A DNA stretch of 64,000 nucleotides from the NCBI GenBank assembly GCA_017442855.1, contig JAFSPM010000026.1, forward strand, positions 87,725 through 151,724, in the 5' to 3' direction. Origin of the DNA: Bacteroidaceae bacterium. GTDB taxonomy: Bacteria; Bacteroidota; Bacteroidia; Bacteroidales; Bacteroidaceae. A program made the position numbers and the translations under genes. The notes beneath the pieces are model-generated. The model worked only from the letters and a program-made list of their open reading frames with translations. It did not search any database and was not told where the DNA came from. How positions within the stretch are numbered: position 1 is the stretch's first letter; each line of letters opens with the position of its first letter. This document shows positions 10,307-18,655 of the stretch, one piece after another.

Positions 10307-11545
10307 ATGGGAAAGAGTAAGAAAAAATGGGGTGCCCAAGCCAAGGGCAAGGCAGCTGACAGGTTGGATGGAGTTAATTGTACTGCAAGAAACACCAGTG
10401 GCAATAACGATTTCTTCGCCCTGTGCGAGGGGATGATGCACTGGCGGGTGCATGTACGTAGTGGTAATAATGCTCCATGCTGTGGGGTGAAGACCGCCAT
10501 CAACCGCCGTACCGCCCTCAACCACCTGAGAAACTTCGTGCGTCTTCAGTGGGGTACCGGCATCTTGCCCGTCGGGCAGGTCACGCCCCGCCTGATGCAG
10601 CAGTTCGAAGCCTACCTGTTAACGGCAAGACCGGCTTTGCATCCAGCCTTAAGCCAGAATTCCGTCGCCCTCTACATGCGTTCGCTCAGTGCGCTCTACA
10701 CCCTGGCGTGCAGTCAGCAGCACATCAAGGGCAGGCAACCTTTCGCCGCGGTGTTTACAGGCAACACGGTTTCCAAGAAGGGTAGGAGCCTCACCGAGGA
10801 GGAGATGGCCATGGTGGTTGCCTACCAACCCAAGCCCCGAAAACGACAGCCTGCACATGCTGCAAGGGCCCTCGCTGAGACAGGACGGGGCAGAGCAAGG
10901 GCAGACAGTTGTCAGGAGCAAGCGGCCACTTCGCCCCAAGGCAAGTCTCGCAAGCATTGGGAACAGCTGGCACATCACCTGTTCCTGCTGTCGTTCTATT
11001 TCTGCGGCATGCCGCTTGCCGACCTGCTGCACCTCAGGCGCCACCAGGTTGACCTGGAGCTGAAGCGGCTGGTCTATCAGCGTCACAAGACGGGCGAGGG
11101 CACCCAGCTCGCCATCTGTCCCGAGGCACAGAAAATCCTTCAACTATATATAAAAAAGGAGATGCGGCCCGATGAATATGTCTTCCCGGTATTGACCGGC
11201 AGCTGTGGCGACAGCTTCAGTCAGTACCAGGCAGCCATGAGCGCCTGCAACCGTGCCCTGCACCGCATAGGCGCGCGTCTCAGGCTGCACATCCGCCTCA
11301 CCACCTACGTGGCACGCCACAGCTGGGCCAACATCGCCTGCCACAACTACCACATCCATACCTCTGTCATCTCATTAGCATTGGCGCACAAGTCTGAAAA
11401 GACCACACATCACTACCTCGACCGTGCCGATTATGCCGACCTTCGCCAGGCACAGAGCCTGTTCATGGACGGATTCAGGAAGAAGTGCGGAAAAAAGTCT
11501 CACTTGCATGAAAGATGCAAAAAATACCCTCCTATTTACATATAG
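10307..11545 (+). CDS. tyrosine site-specific recombinase (putative fimbrial promoter invertase)
   Basis: 412 residues. The N-terminal about 150 residues contain a SAM-like core-binding domain (LRNFVRLQWGTGILPVGQVTPR). The C-terminal catalytic domain has FYFCGMPLADLLHLR, the box with YQRHKTGEG (catalytic-lysine region), TTYVARHSWANIA (second arginine), LALAHKSEKTTHHYLD (late histidine and the nucleophile tyrosine). The arginine normally found beside GM in the first box is absent: the residues are C-G-M-P. Such GMP-type boxes occur in Bacteroidota recombinases as far as I recall. The stop codon lies inside the left inverted repeat of the adjacent invertible segment, which makes that segment the obvious substrate. 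Alternatively it could be an old element integrase, but no element boundaries were found. Confidence 0.85.
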   Translation: MGKSKKKWGAQAKGKAADRLDGVNCTARNTSGNNDFFALCEGMMHWRVHVRSGNNAPCCGVKTAINRRTALNHLRNFVRLQWGTGILPVGQVTPRLMQQFEAYLLTARPALHPALSQNSVALYMRSLSALYTLACSQQHIKGRQPFAAVFTGNTVSKKGRSLTEEEMAMVVAYQPKPRKRQPAHAARALAETGRGRARADSCQEQAATSPQGKSRKHWEQLAHHLFLLSFYFCGMPLADLLHLRRHQVDLELKRLVYQRHKTGEGTQLAICPEAQKILQLYIKKEMRPDEYVFPVLTGSCGDSFSQYQAAMSACNRALHRIGARLRLHIRLTTYVARHSWANIACHNYHIHTSVISLALAHKSEKTTHHYLDRADYADLRQAQSLFMDGFRKKCGKKSHLHERCKKYPPIYI

Positions 11546-11551
11546 GAGGCA
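11529..11551 (+). repeat. left inverted repeat (recombination site)
   Basis: A 23-bp repeat matching the reverse complement of 11677-11699 exactly. Its core is itself a dyad: CTCCTAT-ttacat-ATAGGAG, two 7-bp arms around a 6-bp asymmetric spacer, the geometry of a tyrosine-recombinase crossover site. It also encodes the last residues (PPIYI) and the TAG stop of the recombinase. Confidence 0.85.
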
Positions 11552-11656
11552 TGGAAACGAACGAATACGAGTGGGTGAAATGTTAAAAAATCAGGTTAAA
11601 TGATAACCACATGCGATTTTTTTGCAAAAAGATTAGGTTACTATGTAAAAACTACT

Positions 11657-11664
11657 TAAATTTG
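11657..11664 (+). promoter_or_regulatory. -7 box inside the invertible segment
   Basis: TAAATTTG fits TAnnTTTG exactly and lies 12 bases before the right inverted repeat, reading toward the fimbrial genes. The -33 region at about 11633 (TTAG) is weak. The predicted start of transcription is near 11671, so the leader would include the right inverted repeat and the hairpin at 11720-11750. Confidence 0.6.
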
Positions 11665-11676
11665 TGATGTTGAAAT

Positions 11677-11699
11677 TGCCTCCTATATGTAAATAGGAG
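11677..11699 (-). repeat. right inverted repeat (recombination site)
   Basis: Exact reverse complement of 11529-11551, with the same 7-6-7 dyad structure. Identity ends at once on both sides: the outer bases (11528 C, 11700 T) and the inner bases (11552 T, 11676 T) do not pair, so the repeat is sharply bounded as expected for a recombination site. Confidence 0.85.
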
Positions 11700-11719
11700 T
11701 ATAAGTTTACCCCCCAGGC

Positions 11720-11750
11720 TTGCCTATACCATATTATATATTATAGGCAA
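11720..11750 (+). promoter_or_regulatory. leader hairpin of the fimbrial operon
   Basis: TTGCCTATA (11720-11728) and TATAGGCAA (11742-11750) form a perfect 9-bp stem with a 13-base loop in the untranslated leader, 30 bases before the first fimbrial gene. No T-run follows, so it is not a simple terminator. It may stabilise the mRNA or bind a regulator. Confidence 0.45.
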
Positions 11751-11780
11751 TGCCTGATTGGAAGGATATAGAGAATAGTA

Positions 11781-13343
11781 ATGAAACGAAAGAATGTAAG
11801 GCGAGCGATCCTATTATCGCTAATGTTGACGTTGCTGCTGTTATGCAGTCTGCCACTTGGCATGTTGGCCCAGGTTTCCTACAAGGGGCAGCTGCATGTG
11901 GGCAATGCCTCCTTTACCGTGCAAGGCACCCTTTTGCGTGTGCGTATGTCTGTAAGCTACGACCGCGACCTGCTGAACCGTGGCGAGACGCTGGTGTTCA
12001 CCCCCGTGCTCAAGGATGCCAAGCAGCAGCAGGAGCTGTCATCGGTAGTCATCGTGGGTAAGGGAAACGGCAATCGTGTGCGTGGCAACTATGCCGTGGC
12101 GGTGGCAGGTAACGGTAAGGGCAAGTATTTCTTCGACTATGATGCCACCATTCCTTACAGCGACTGGATGCAGGATGCGGCGATGTACGTGGAGAGTGAG
12201 GAACGCGATTCCTCCGGCAAGGCGCATGTCTTTGAAGACCGTGTGTTCACATCCCTCCGCATCAGCGATGCTCCGCTATCCACCAATGACAATGTCATTT
12301 ATAGTTCTGATGCCACCTCTGCCTCACGTACTCTCCGTGAGGTGGGCGAGGTGGTTGCGCCTGTTTCTAACCAATCGTCTATGGGTGGAAACGGCAACAC
12401 AAGCGTGAATGGCACGAATAACAACAGGCGCGCGCAGAAAGAGTGGGTGCAGGTGCTGGAGCCTGCGCGCTATCCGGAGAACGAGCTGACGGTCAAGGGT
12501 GTGATAGCCCTCGACGATGAGCGCCACCTGTTGCTGCTGTCAAACAAGAAATTCAACGCTGCCATCGCAGACGAGATATATAAACAGCTTTCCGATTTTC
12601 TACAAGTTCCCGGCACTTCGTTAAGCCGTCTCACACTGAGCGGCTACGGGGCGCCTGTGGGCAACTACCGCAGTAACGAGTTGCAATCCACCGCACGTGC
12701 CATGGAGCTGAAAGCCTACCTGCTGACCATGCAGGGTCAGGCGCCGGCCTCCGTCAACATATCCTGGGTGGCTGAGGACTGGGAGGGCATACGCGACATC
12801 ATTGCCTTGTCCGACCTCCGTCTGAAGGACGCTGCCATCGACATCATCAGGAATGTGGAGATAGCCGCCGGCCGTGAGAAGCAGGTCAGGATGCTCGATG
12901 GCGGACTGCTCTATTCGCGTCTGCAACAGATAGTGTTCCCCCAGGTGTGCCGCCTGGAATATACGGCGGTGATGAGCCGCGATGCCGCCATCTCGCCCGA
13001 CACGCCTGCCAACGCCCTGTCATTGACCGACATCTGGCGCACGGCACAGGGCTTCGAGAAAGGCAGCGACGACTATAACGACCTGCTGGACCTGGCGGCA
13101 CGTCTCTATCCGGGCAACGGGGTGGCATGCATCAATGCCGCCGGCGTGGCGCTGATGCGTGGCGACCTCAACCGCGCGGCTGAGCTGCTCAGCGGCTTCG
13201 AGACCGACCCGCGTGCGTACAACAACTACGGTGTGCTGCACTTCCTCAAGGGCGACAAGGACAAGGCCGAGGTCTATCTGATGATGGCGGAGGCCAACGA
13301 GGTGCCGGAGGCGACTACGGTGCTCAATGAGATTGATAATTGA
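11781..13343 (+). CDS. DUF3868-type fimbrial assembly/anchor protein with OmpA-like and TPR-like parts
   Basis: 520 residues with a signal peptide (long hydrophobic run ending in GMLAQ, cleavage near residue 31). Residues about 32-175 are a DUF3868-like domain: VSYKGQLHVGNASFTVQ, DRDLLNRGETLVFTP and the VRGNYAVA strand recur in the DUF3575 protein at 14682. A middle part (about 230-370) carries the LTLSGYGAPVGNYRSNELQS segment, which looks like the peptidoglycan-binding OmpA fold. The last 100 residues resemble TPR helices (YNNYGVLHFLKGDKDKAEVY). DUF3868 genes accompany Mfa-type fimbriae, so an outer-membrane or periplasmic anchoring role is likely. It is the first gene behind the invertible promoter. 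Confidence 0.7.
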   Translation: MKRKNVRRAILLSLMLTLLLLCSLPLGMLAQVSYKGQLHVGNASFTVQGTLLRVRMSVSYDRDLLNRGETLVFTPVLKDAKQQQELSSVVIVGKGNGNRVRGNYAVAVAGNGKGKYFFDYDATIPYSDWMQDAAMYVESEERDSSGKAHVFEDRVFTSLRISDAPLSTNDNVIYSSDATSASRTLREVGEVVAPVSNQSSMGGNGNTSVNGTNNNRRAQKEWVQVLEPARYPENELTVKGVIALDDERHLLLLSNKKFNAAIADEIYKQLSDFLQVPGTSLSRLTLSGYGAPVGNYRSNELQSTARAMELKAYLLTMQGQAPASVNISWVAEDWEGIRDIIALSDLRLKDAAIDIIRNVEIAAGREKQVRMLDGGLLYSRLQQIVFPQVCRLEYTAVMSRDAAISPDTPANALSLTDIWRTAQGFEKGSDDYNDLLDLAARLYPGNGVACINAAGVALMRGDLNRAAELLSGFETDPRAYNNYGVLHFLKGDKDKAEVYLMMAEANEVPEATTVLNEIDN

Positions 13344-13583
13344 TATTAAGAACCCCTCAGTCACTACGTGACAGCTCCCCTTGAAAAGAGGAGCAGCTTA
13401 GGGCAGTGATTAATTGATAATTGATATTAAGAACCCCTCAGTCACTACGTGACAGCTCCCCTTGAAAAGAGGAGCAGCTTAGGGCAGTGATTAATTAATA
13501 ATTGATATTAAGAACCCCTCAGTCACTACGTGACAGCTCCCCTTGAAAAGAGGAGCAGCTTAGGGCAGTGATTAATTAATAAT
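13333..13583 (+). repeat. three tandem copies of an 81-bp unit with a hairpin-forming interspersed repeat
   Basis: The gap between the DUF3868 and DUF5119 genes is filled by three almost identical units with a period of 81 bp (the landmark aacccctcag recurs at 13351, 13432 and 13513). Each unit holds TCACTACGTGA, a perfect palindrome, and a CTCCCCTTGAAAAGAGGAG stem-loop, joined by ttgataattgata filler. The first copy begins inside the last codons of the DUF3868 gene. Similar elements occur elsewhere in the window (26579-26662, 35288-35473). Confidence 0.8.
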
Positions 13584-13588
13584 TGATA

Positions 13589-14650
13589 ATGAAGAATAGT
13601 AATAACATATTGAGGAGACCGTCTTTGTTCAGGCAATATGAATTATCTGCCTATGGGATATGCAGGAAATTATCCATTATCCATTATCCCATTATGTTGT
13701 TGCTTCTGGCAACGTCATTGACCAGCTGCCAGAAAGAGCTGTGCTATGACCACAGTCATGGCGAGGGGCACCAGCCGCTCACCGTGCGGTTCGACTGGTC
13801 ATCCGCCACCGACGCATCACCCTCCGAGATGTCGCTCATGGTGTTTGCCGGCACCTCGCAGCCCGTGCGTTTCCAGTTTGCCGGAAAGTCGGGAGGGGCA
13901 CTCTCACTGGCGGCCGGTAACTATCGGTTCATCGGCTTCAACAGCGACATGGAGATGGCATGGCAGGGCAATACGTGGAACGAGTTTGAGATCTACTCGC
14001 AGTCCACCACCCTCAATACCTTCTCCCGCATGTTCGCCACCACCCGTAACGTGCCCAAGACCCGCGGCACGGAAGGCCAGGATGTGATTTATGAGCCCGA
14101 CGCTTTGTGGACCAGTGCAGCCGCCGGCGTGGAGATGAGCGAGCAGACCTACGGACAGACGGTGCGGATGCCGATGCAGGAGGCCACCTACGTCTATACG
14201 TTCACGGTGAATGATGTGGATAACCTCAGCCATGTGTCAGCCGTCACCGCCACCCTCTCAGGCATGTCGAAAGGCTGGCTGCCGGCTGCCGGTATGCCGT
14301 CTGACAACGAGGCCATCATACCGTTCGTGATGGAGAAGACTGCCGACGGGGGCAGCACCCTCAAAGGCGCGGTGCGCACCTTCGGCCATTGTCCCGACCA
14401 CGGCGTGGATGACCTGTACGACCACTTTCTGGTGTTGTACTGTGAGATGGATAACGGAGCCAGGTATTACTATACCTACGACGTGAGCGATGCCATGCAT
14501 GACGACGACCACCTGATTGACGGTACGGGCGAGACGGAAGTACCCATTGTCTTGGAGGGATTGCCCCTCCCTAACGCCATCACCAACGGCAGCGGCTTCC
14601 AGCCCGATGTCACGGTGTGGAACGAGGTAAATATAGGGATTGACCTTTGA
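13589..14650 (+). CDS. DUF5119 domain lipoprotein of the fimbrial operon
   Basis: About 353 residues from the ATG at 13589; a TTG two codons upstream is possible but less likely. The N-terminus has a hydrophobic stretch (MLLLLATSLTSC) and a lipobox ending at the cysteine of CQKELCYDHSHG, so the product is a lipoprotein. That cysteine-rich start and the following LTVRFDWS strand are typical of DUF5119 proteins, which are encoded with Mfa-like fimbriae. The signal sequence starts unusually late, after about 30 residues that include IIHYPIM. The role is probably structural (anchor or minor component), but not established. Confidence 0.7.
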   Translation: MKNSNNILRRPSLFRQYELSAYGICRKLSIIHYPIMLLLLATSLTSCQKELCYDHSHGEGHQPLTVRFDWSSATDASPSEMSLMVFAGTSQPVRFQFAGKSGGALSLAAGNYRFIGFNSDMEMAWQGNTWNEFEIYSQSTTLNTFSRMFATTRNVPKTRGTEGQDVIYEPDALWTSAAAGVEMSEQTYGQTVRMPMQEATYVYTFTVNDVDNLSHVSAVTATLSGMSKGWLPAAGMPSDNEAIIPFVMEKTADGGSTLKGAVRTFGHCPDHGVDDLYDHFLVLYCEMDNGARYYYTYDVSDAMHDDDHLIDGTGETEVPIVLEGLPLPNAITNGSGFQPDVTVWNEVNIGIDL

Positions 14651-14681
14651 TTAATTGATAATTGATAATTTGTAATTGATA

Positions 14682-15911
14682 ATGAAGAAGTTAATAACCA
14701 TATTGGTGTTGCTGCTGCTGCCTTCAGCACAGCTGCTGACAATGGCACAGGAGACGATAGTGCCTGAGGAACAGGAGACAGGCAGGCAGAAGCAGAAGGA
14801 CGAGAAGGTGTTCTACAAGGGACAGGCTCACGTGAGCAGGGTGTTGCTGTATCGCGACGGGCAGGGCAAGGTACACTTAGAGATGCGTGTCACCTACAGC
14901 ACAGACCTGCTGAACCGTGGCGAGAAACTGTACGTGAGTCCGCAACTGCGTGACGGCGACGAGCGCCTCACCTTCGCCCCGATGGTGTTCGACGGCAAGA
15001 GCAAGAGGTGGCGCGTGCGTAACAGCGATGTCATCGTGGTGGCTGACGAGGCCTACGGTAACTTCCATTTCGACATCCATTACGTGGGCACCTACCTGCA
15101 GTGGATGCGTGGCTCATCGCTGGCGTTCCTTTCCGAGGAAATCGTGAGTGGCGGCGTTCGCAACCACTTTACCGACCTGCTGTTCGACAACCTGCAGGTT
15201 CCCCTGCGCAGTGAGGGCGAGAAGATACAGCCCCTCGTAGCCGGAAGCAGCGAGGCGTTCACACAGCCCGCCCCTGTGGCAACGCAGACCGTCCCCGAAC
15301 AGGCGGCCAAGCCTGCCAAGGCACCGAAGGAGAAGAAAGTAAAGCTGGCGAAAGCTCCCAAGGAGAAGCTGGCGAAAGCCAAGTCTGAACCGGAAACGGG
15401 TGGTCGTTTCCACCTTCGTACCAACTTACTTTACGATATTGCCCTGCTCCCCAATGTGGGCTTGGAACTCGGCGTCAGTCCCAAGGTGTCAGTGGTGCTG
15501 AATGCTGGCGGCAACTGGATCAAGAACGACCATAAGCACTGGTACTGGCGTGTGCTCACTGCCGATGTCGAGGGTCGCTACTGGTTAGGCAAGCGTCCGT
15601 CCTACAACGGCTTTCAGCACAGGGGGCACCATGTAGGCATCTACGGTGCTGTCTATCGCTACGACATCGAGTTCGGCCACAAGGGTCAGATGGGCGATTT
15701 CGCCTATGGCGCTGGTTTCAGCTACGGCTACTCGTTCCCTATAGGCCGCAGGCTCAGCCTGGACATGGCGTTGGGCGTGGGCTACATCGGCGGCAAGTAC
15801 AAGGAATACGAGCCACAGGACGACTGCTACGTTTGGCTGGCCGACAAGCAGCGACACTACTTCGGGCCTACCAAAGCGGAGGTAACGTTGGTTTGGCACT
15901 TAGGTAAATAA
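14682..15911 (+). CDS. DUF3868/DUF3575 outer-membrane protein of the fimbrial operon
   Basis: 409 residues from the ATG at 14682. After a signal peptide (LVLLLLPSAQLLTMAQ) residues about 40-180 repeat the DUF3868-like pattern of the first operon gene (FYKGQAHVSRV, STDLLNRGEKLYVSP). A lysine/alanine/proline linker of KAPKEKKVK type follows (about 215-240). The C-terminal 170 residues are a DUF3575 beta-barrel-like domain: RTNLLYDIALLPNVGLELG, RYWLGKRP, HHVGIYGAVYRYD, FSYGYSFPIG. This domain probably sits in the outer membrane and holds the fimbria at the surface; that is inferred from family context. Confidence 0.75.
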   Translation: MKKLITILVLLLLPSAQLLTMAQETIVPEEQETGRQKQKDEKVFYKGQAHVSRVLLYRDGQGKVHLEMRVTYSTDLLNRGEKLYVSPQLRDGDERLTFAPMVFDGKSKRWRVRNSDVIVVADEAYGNFHFDIHYVGTYLQWMRGSSLAFLSEEIVSGGVRNHFTDLLFDNLQVPLRSEGEKIQPLVAGSSEAFTQPAPVATQTVPEQAAKPAKAPKEKKVKLAKAPKEKLAKAKSEPETGGRFHLRTNLLYDIALLPNVGLELGVSPKVSVVLNAGGNWIKNDHKHWYWRVLTADVEGRYWLGKRPSYNGFQHRGHHVGIYGAVYRYDIEFGHKGQMGDFAYGAGFSYGYSFPIGRRLSLDMALGVGYIGGKYKEYEPQDDCYVWLADKQRHYFGPTKAEVTLVWHLGK

Positions 15912-15992
15912 TTGATAATTGATAATTGATTAGAGTGAATATTATTCCAAAAAGGGATATTTATTATTGTTTAACTAAAATTTCTAAGTATT

Positions 15993-17174
15993 ATGAAGAA
16001 ATTTATGTATTTGCTGCCAGTTGCCGCTTTGGCAATGGCAAGCTGCTCGAACAGCGATGACCCCATTGCTGAACAGAGTTCTCCCAAGCTGGCATCTGCC
16101 GACCAGCTGCTGATCCGTCCCGCCATCGGCGGCGCCAGCACACGTGTGGCCACAGCCTTCGACGCTACCGCTTTGCAGGCTGCCGGTTTCAGCATGATCA
16201 TGACCGGTAGTTTCGTGAATGATGACGGTGGCAAGCCGGGCACCACCGCCTATGACACATCCGGCACAAAGACCGTTAACTACGCTGGCGGCGCATGGTC
16301 ACTGTCTGACGCTACTGCCGCTCTCTGGTGGGGCGATGCCACCACCAAGGCCACATTTGCCGCTTACGCTCCTGCCGGTGCCACCATCGGCTCTGAGGTG
16401 GAGATACCTACCGCCTTGGCTACCCAGCAAGACTATATCGTGGCTTACAACGAGGGTGTGAAGGCCGACTTCAAGAGCGGTGTGCCATTGAACTTCCAGC
16501 ACGTCACCTCACAGGTGGTTATCAAGGCAAAGAACCTGGCTACCAGCGATGTTACCATCAAGGTGAAGGGCACCCGCATGGTGAACCTGGTATCCAAGGG
16601 CACGCTCTCACTGCCTACCGTAGCTACCAACGGCGACTTCAGCTGGGACAGTTACACCCCTTGGGCTTTGGGTACCTCTACAGCCACCTATTCAGGCTCT
16701 GAGGCTGCCGAGGTTACACTGGAGGAGTCAAATGCCCAGGAGATTGGCCAGCCTTTGTACCTGCTGCCACAGCAGCTGACAGCCGCTACTTACACCTCAA
16801 CAGGCACAGAGGATTGGGCAACCGACGTTACAGGCAATGCCATCGCCTTCCTGATCCAAGTGAAAGATGCCTCAAATTCAGCGATCTATCCAGCCGTTCA
16901 AACCGCTGGTACCGAGTACGCTTGGGCATACGTGCCAGTTGACACCAACTGGGAGCCGGGCAAGAAGTACATCTATACCATCAACTTCACCAAGGACGCT
17001 TACGGTAAGGTGGATCCTAACCAGGAAGATGGAACTGATGATCCTACAGATGACGGTGACCCAGGTACAGACGATCCAGAACCAGGCGAGGAGATTGCTG
17101 AGGACAACGTACAGCTGACCTTCACCGTTACCGTTGAGGACTGGACCGAGATGTCTGAGTCAAAGAACCTCTAA
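15993..17174 (+). CDS. fimbrillin family lipoprotein (candidate main shaft subunit)
   Basis: 393 residues with a lipoprotein signal peptide, lipobox ending ALAMASC. The body has the two-lobe Mfa/FimA-like pattern: an early strand with LLIRPAIGGASTRVAT, a central LNFQHVTSQVVIKAKN motif typical of fimbrillins, and near the end GKKYIYTINFTKDAYGKV and VTVEDWTE. An acidic Asp/Pro/Thr linker precedes the last strand. It is the first fimbrillin in the operon and is followed by a strong hairpin at 17256, so it may be produced in excess as the shaft subunit; that is inference. Confidence 0.75.
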   Translation: MKKFMYLLPVAALAMASCSNSDDPIAEQSSPKLASADQLLIRPAIGGASTRVATAFDATALQAAGFSMIMTGSFVNDDGGKPGTTAYDTSGTKTVNYAGGAWSLSDATAALWWGDATTKATFAAYAPAGATIGSEVEIPTALATQQDYIVAYNEGVKADFKSGVPLNFQHVTSQVVIKAKNLATSDVTIKVKGTRMVNLVSKGTLSLPTVATNGDFSWDSYTPWALGTSTATYSGSEAAEVTLEESNAQEIGQPLYLLPQQLTAATYTSTGTEDWATDVTGNAIAFLIQVKDASNSAIYPAVQTAGTEYAWAYVPVDTNWEPGKKYIYTINFTKDAYGKVDPNQEDGTDDPTDDGDPGTDDPEPGEEIAEDNVQLTFTVTVEDWTEMSESKNL

Positions 17175-17255
17175 TATGGGATGACAGAACGGTTTCCTTG
17201 GCGGGCTTTGGCCTGTCAAAGTGACAACCTGCAAGTTTATGAGAATCTGAACAAT

Positions 17256-17293
17256 GGGGTGCCGCCTGCGGCGCCGGCCTGTGGCGGCATCCC
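17256..17293 (+). terminator. intercistronic hairpin after the first fimbrillin gene
   Basis: GGGGTGCCGCC (17256-17266) pairs with GGCGGCATCCC (17283-17293), an 11-bp stem with one G-T pair. Only a short T-run follows, so partial termination or mRNA 3'-end protection is more likely than full termination. It lies in the 161-base gap before the next fimbrillin gene. Confidence 0.5.
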
Positions 17294-17335
17294 TTTACAT
17301 AGAGAAAGACAGGACAATTAAACGTTCAACCGAAC

Positions 17336-18508
17336 ATGACCAACCATATAATAAGATATGGACTGCTGTTGCTGTGGCTGCCCGTGATGGCCGCCTGCTC
17401 AGCCGACAGTGTGGTGACGGCTGACTCTGCCACTGACAGCGGACAGGCATTCGTCAACGGCGACGAGCTGCCCATCAGCTATGCCGTGAGCGAGGAGGCG
17501 GTGACGCGTGCCGAGACATTGGGCGGCGACTTCCGCGTGTGCGCCTGGATGTATGACGGTTCCACGGCCGCTGAACCTTACAACAATGGCGAGGAGGAGC
17601 TGTGGGTGGGCTCACAAATACTCGAAGACCGCTACCGTGGTGAGACGGTGAGCGAGAACGCCGGTGTGTGGAGCACCGAGGCCATGCACTACTGGCCCCG
17701 CAGTTGGTTCAACGTGGATTTCTACGCCACCTATCCAACCACCTTGCCCGACATCTACGTCATCACAGACGACAGCGACCCCGAAAACACCTATACCTAC
17801 AAGGGCATCACGCAGACCCTCACCCCCGGCAAGGCGGTGACCGACATGCTCTACGACTTCAGGACCACCAACAGGGACGCGTCCGACAACGGGGCGGTGA
17901 GCCTCTCCTTCAAGCACGCCCTCTCGAAGGTGTCGTTCGTGGGCGTGACCACCAACGCGGGCTGGCACGTACAGGTGAGTGCCATGAGCCTGCACAACAT
18001 CTGTTCCACCGGCACGTTCGACATCAAGGGTGGTGAGTGGAACGCCGCCAGCCTGGGCGGCAAGACCACCTATACACTGCCGCTTGCCGGCACCGGCACC
18101 GTCAGCTTCGACGATGAGAGCGATGACGCCACGGCCCTCACGGCCACAGGCACGCCACTGATGCTGATAGGCCAGCGGCTCACGGCGTGGGACACGGCCA
18201 GCACCATAGCCGTGAACGATGCTTCCGATGGCCCCAAGGGCAGCTATCTGCAGCTTACCTGCCTGATTTATAGTACGGCCAATGGCGGCATAGAACCCAT
18301 ATTGCCTGCCAACGGCACCCCTACTGAGATATACGTGCCGCTGACCAACGGCACCGACGGCTGGCAGCCGGGCAAGCACTATACCTATACCCTCAACTTC
18401 GGCGGGGGCTATGATGCCGAAGGCAATGTAAACATCGTACCGGTAACGATGACCACCACGGTGGCCGACTGGGAGGAAGGCACCACCACCAACGGAGTGG
18501 CAGAGTGA
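17336..18508 (+). CDS. fimbrillin family lipoprotein
   Basis: 390 residues, lipobox LPVMAAC near residue 22. Typical fimbrillin features: DELPISYAVSEEAVTRAETLGGDF after the linker, then MHYWPRSWFNVDFYATYP, the SLSFKHALSKVSFVGVT block and WQPGKHYTYTLNFGGGYD before the final VADWEEG strand. Minor fimbrial subunits of this sort are exported to the outer membrane as lipoproteins and assembled after proteolytic trimming. GC-rich codon use resembles its neighbours. Confidence 0.75.
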   Translation: MTNHIIRYGLLLLWLPVMAACSADSVVTADSATDSGQAFVNGDELPISYAVSEEAVTRAETLGGDFRVCAWMYDGSTAAEPYNNGEEELWVGSQILEDRYRGETVSENAGVWSTEAMHYWPRSWFNVDFYATYPTTLPDIYVITDDSDPENTYTYKGITQTLTPGKAVTDMLYDFRTTNRDASDNGAVSLSFKHALSKVSFVGVTTNAGWHVQVSAMSLHNICSTGTFDIKGGEWNAASLGGKTTYTLPLAGTGTVSFDDESDDATALTATGTPLMLIGQRLTAWDTASTIAVNDASDGPKGSYLQLTCLIYSTANGGIEPILPANGTPTEIYVPLTNGTDGWQPGKHYTYTLNFGGGYDAEGNVNIVPVTMTTTVADWEEGTTTNGVAE

Positions 18509-18655
18509 TGAAGACTGAAAACAACCTACGGGCCTTGTGTCCGCCTGACATATATGAACGACGAGCCATGTGTTCCGCCAACCAGGAGGGGGATGCCCTC
18601 AGGGGGGTACGGAGAGTATGACAAAGATTATTGTATAACTTAAAAATAAAGAATT

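Larger units (their letters stand above)
11529..11699. promoter_or_regulatory. invertible promoter segment (phase switch of the fimbrial operon)
   Basis: A segment of 171 bp is bounded by two perfect 23-bp inverted repeats and holds 125 bp between them. In the orientation of this assembly a -7 box points rightward to the fimbrial operon that begins at 11781. Inversion would turn the promoter toward the recombinase gene and disconnect the operon. The neighbouring tyrosine recombinase is the likely enzyme. The arrangement is the one known for phase-variable surface structures in Bacteroidales; inversion itself has not been shown here. Confidence 0.8.

Noticed and set aside
10307-11545. Integrase of an integrated conjugative element or prophage
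   Set aside because: No attachment-site duplication, transfer or phage genes were found, while a matching invertible repeat pair lies at the gene's own 3' end.
13333-13583. CRISPR array
   Set aside because: Three contiguous identical units without unique spacers and without cas genes.
17612-18379. Minus-strand open frame of 255 codons
   Set aside because: Same reason: antisense shadow of the fimbrillin gene at 17336 with no recognisable protein features.
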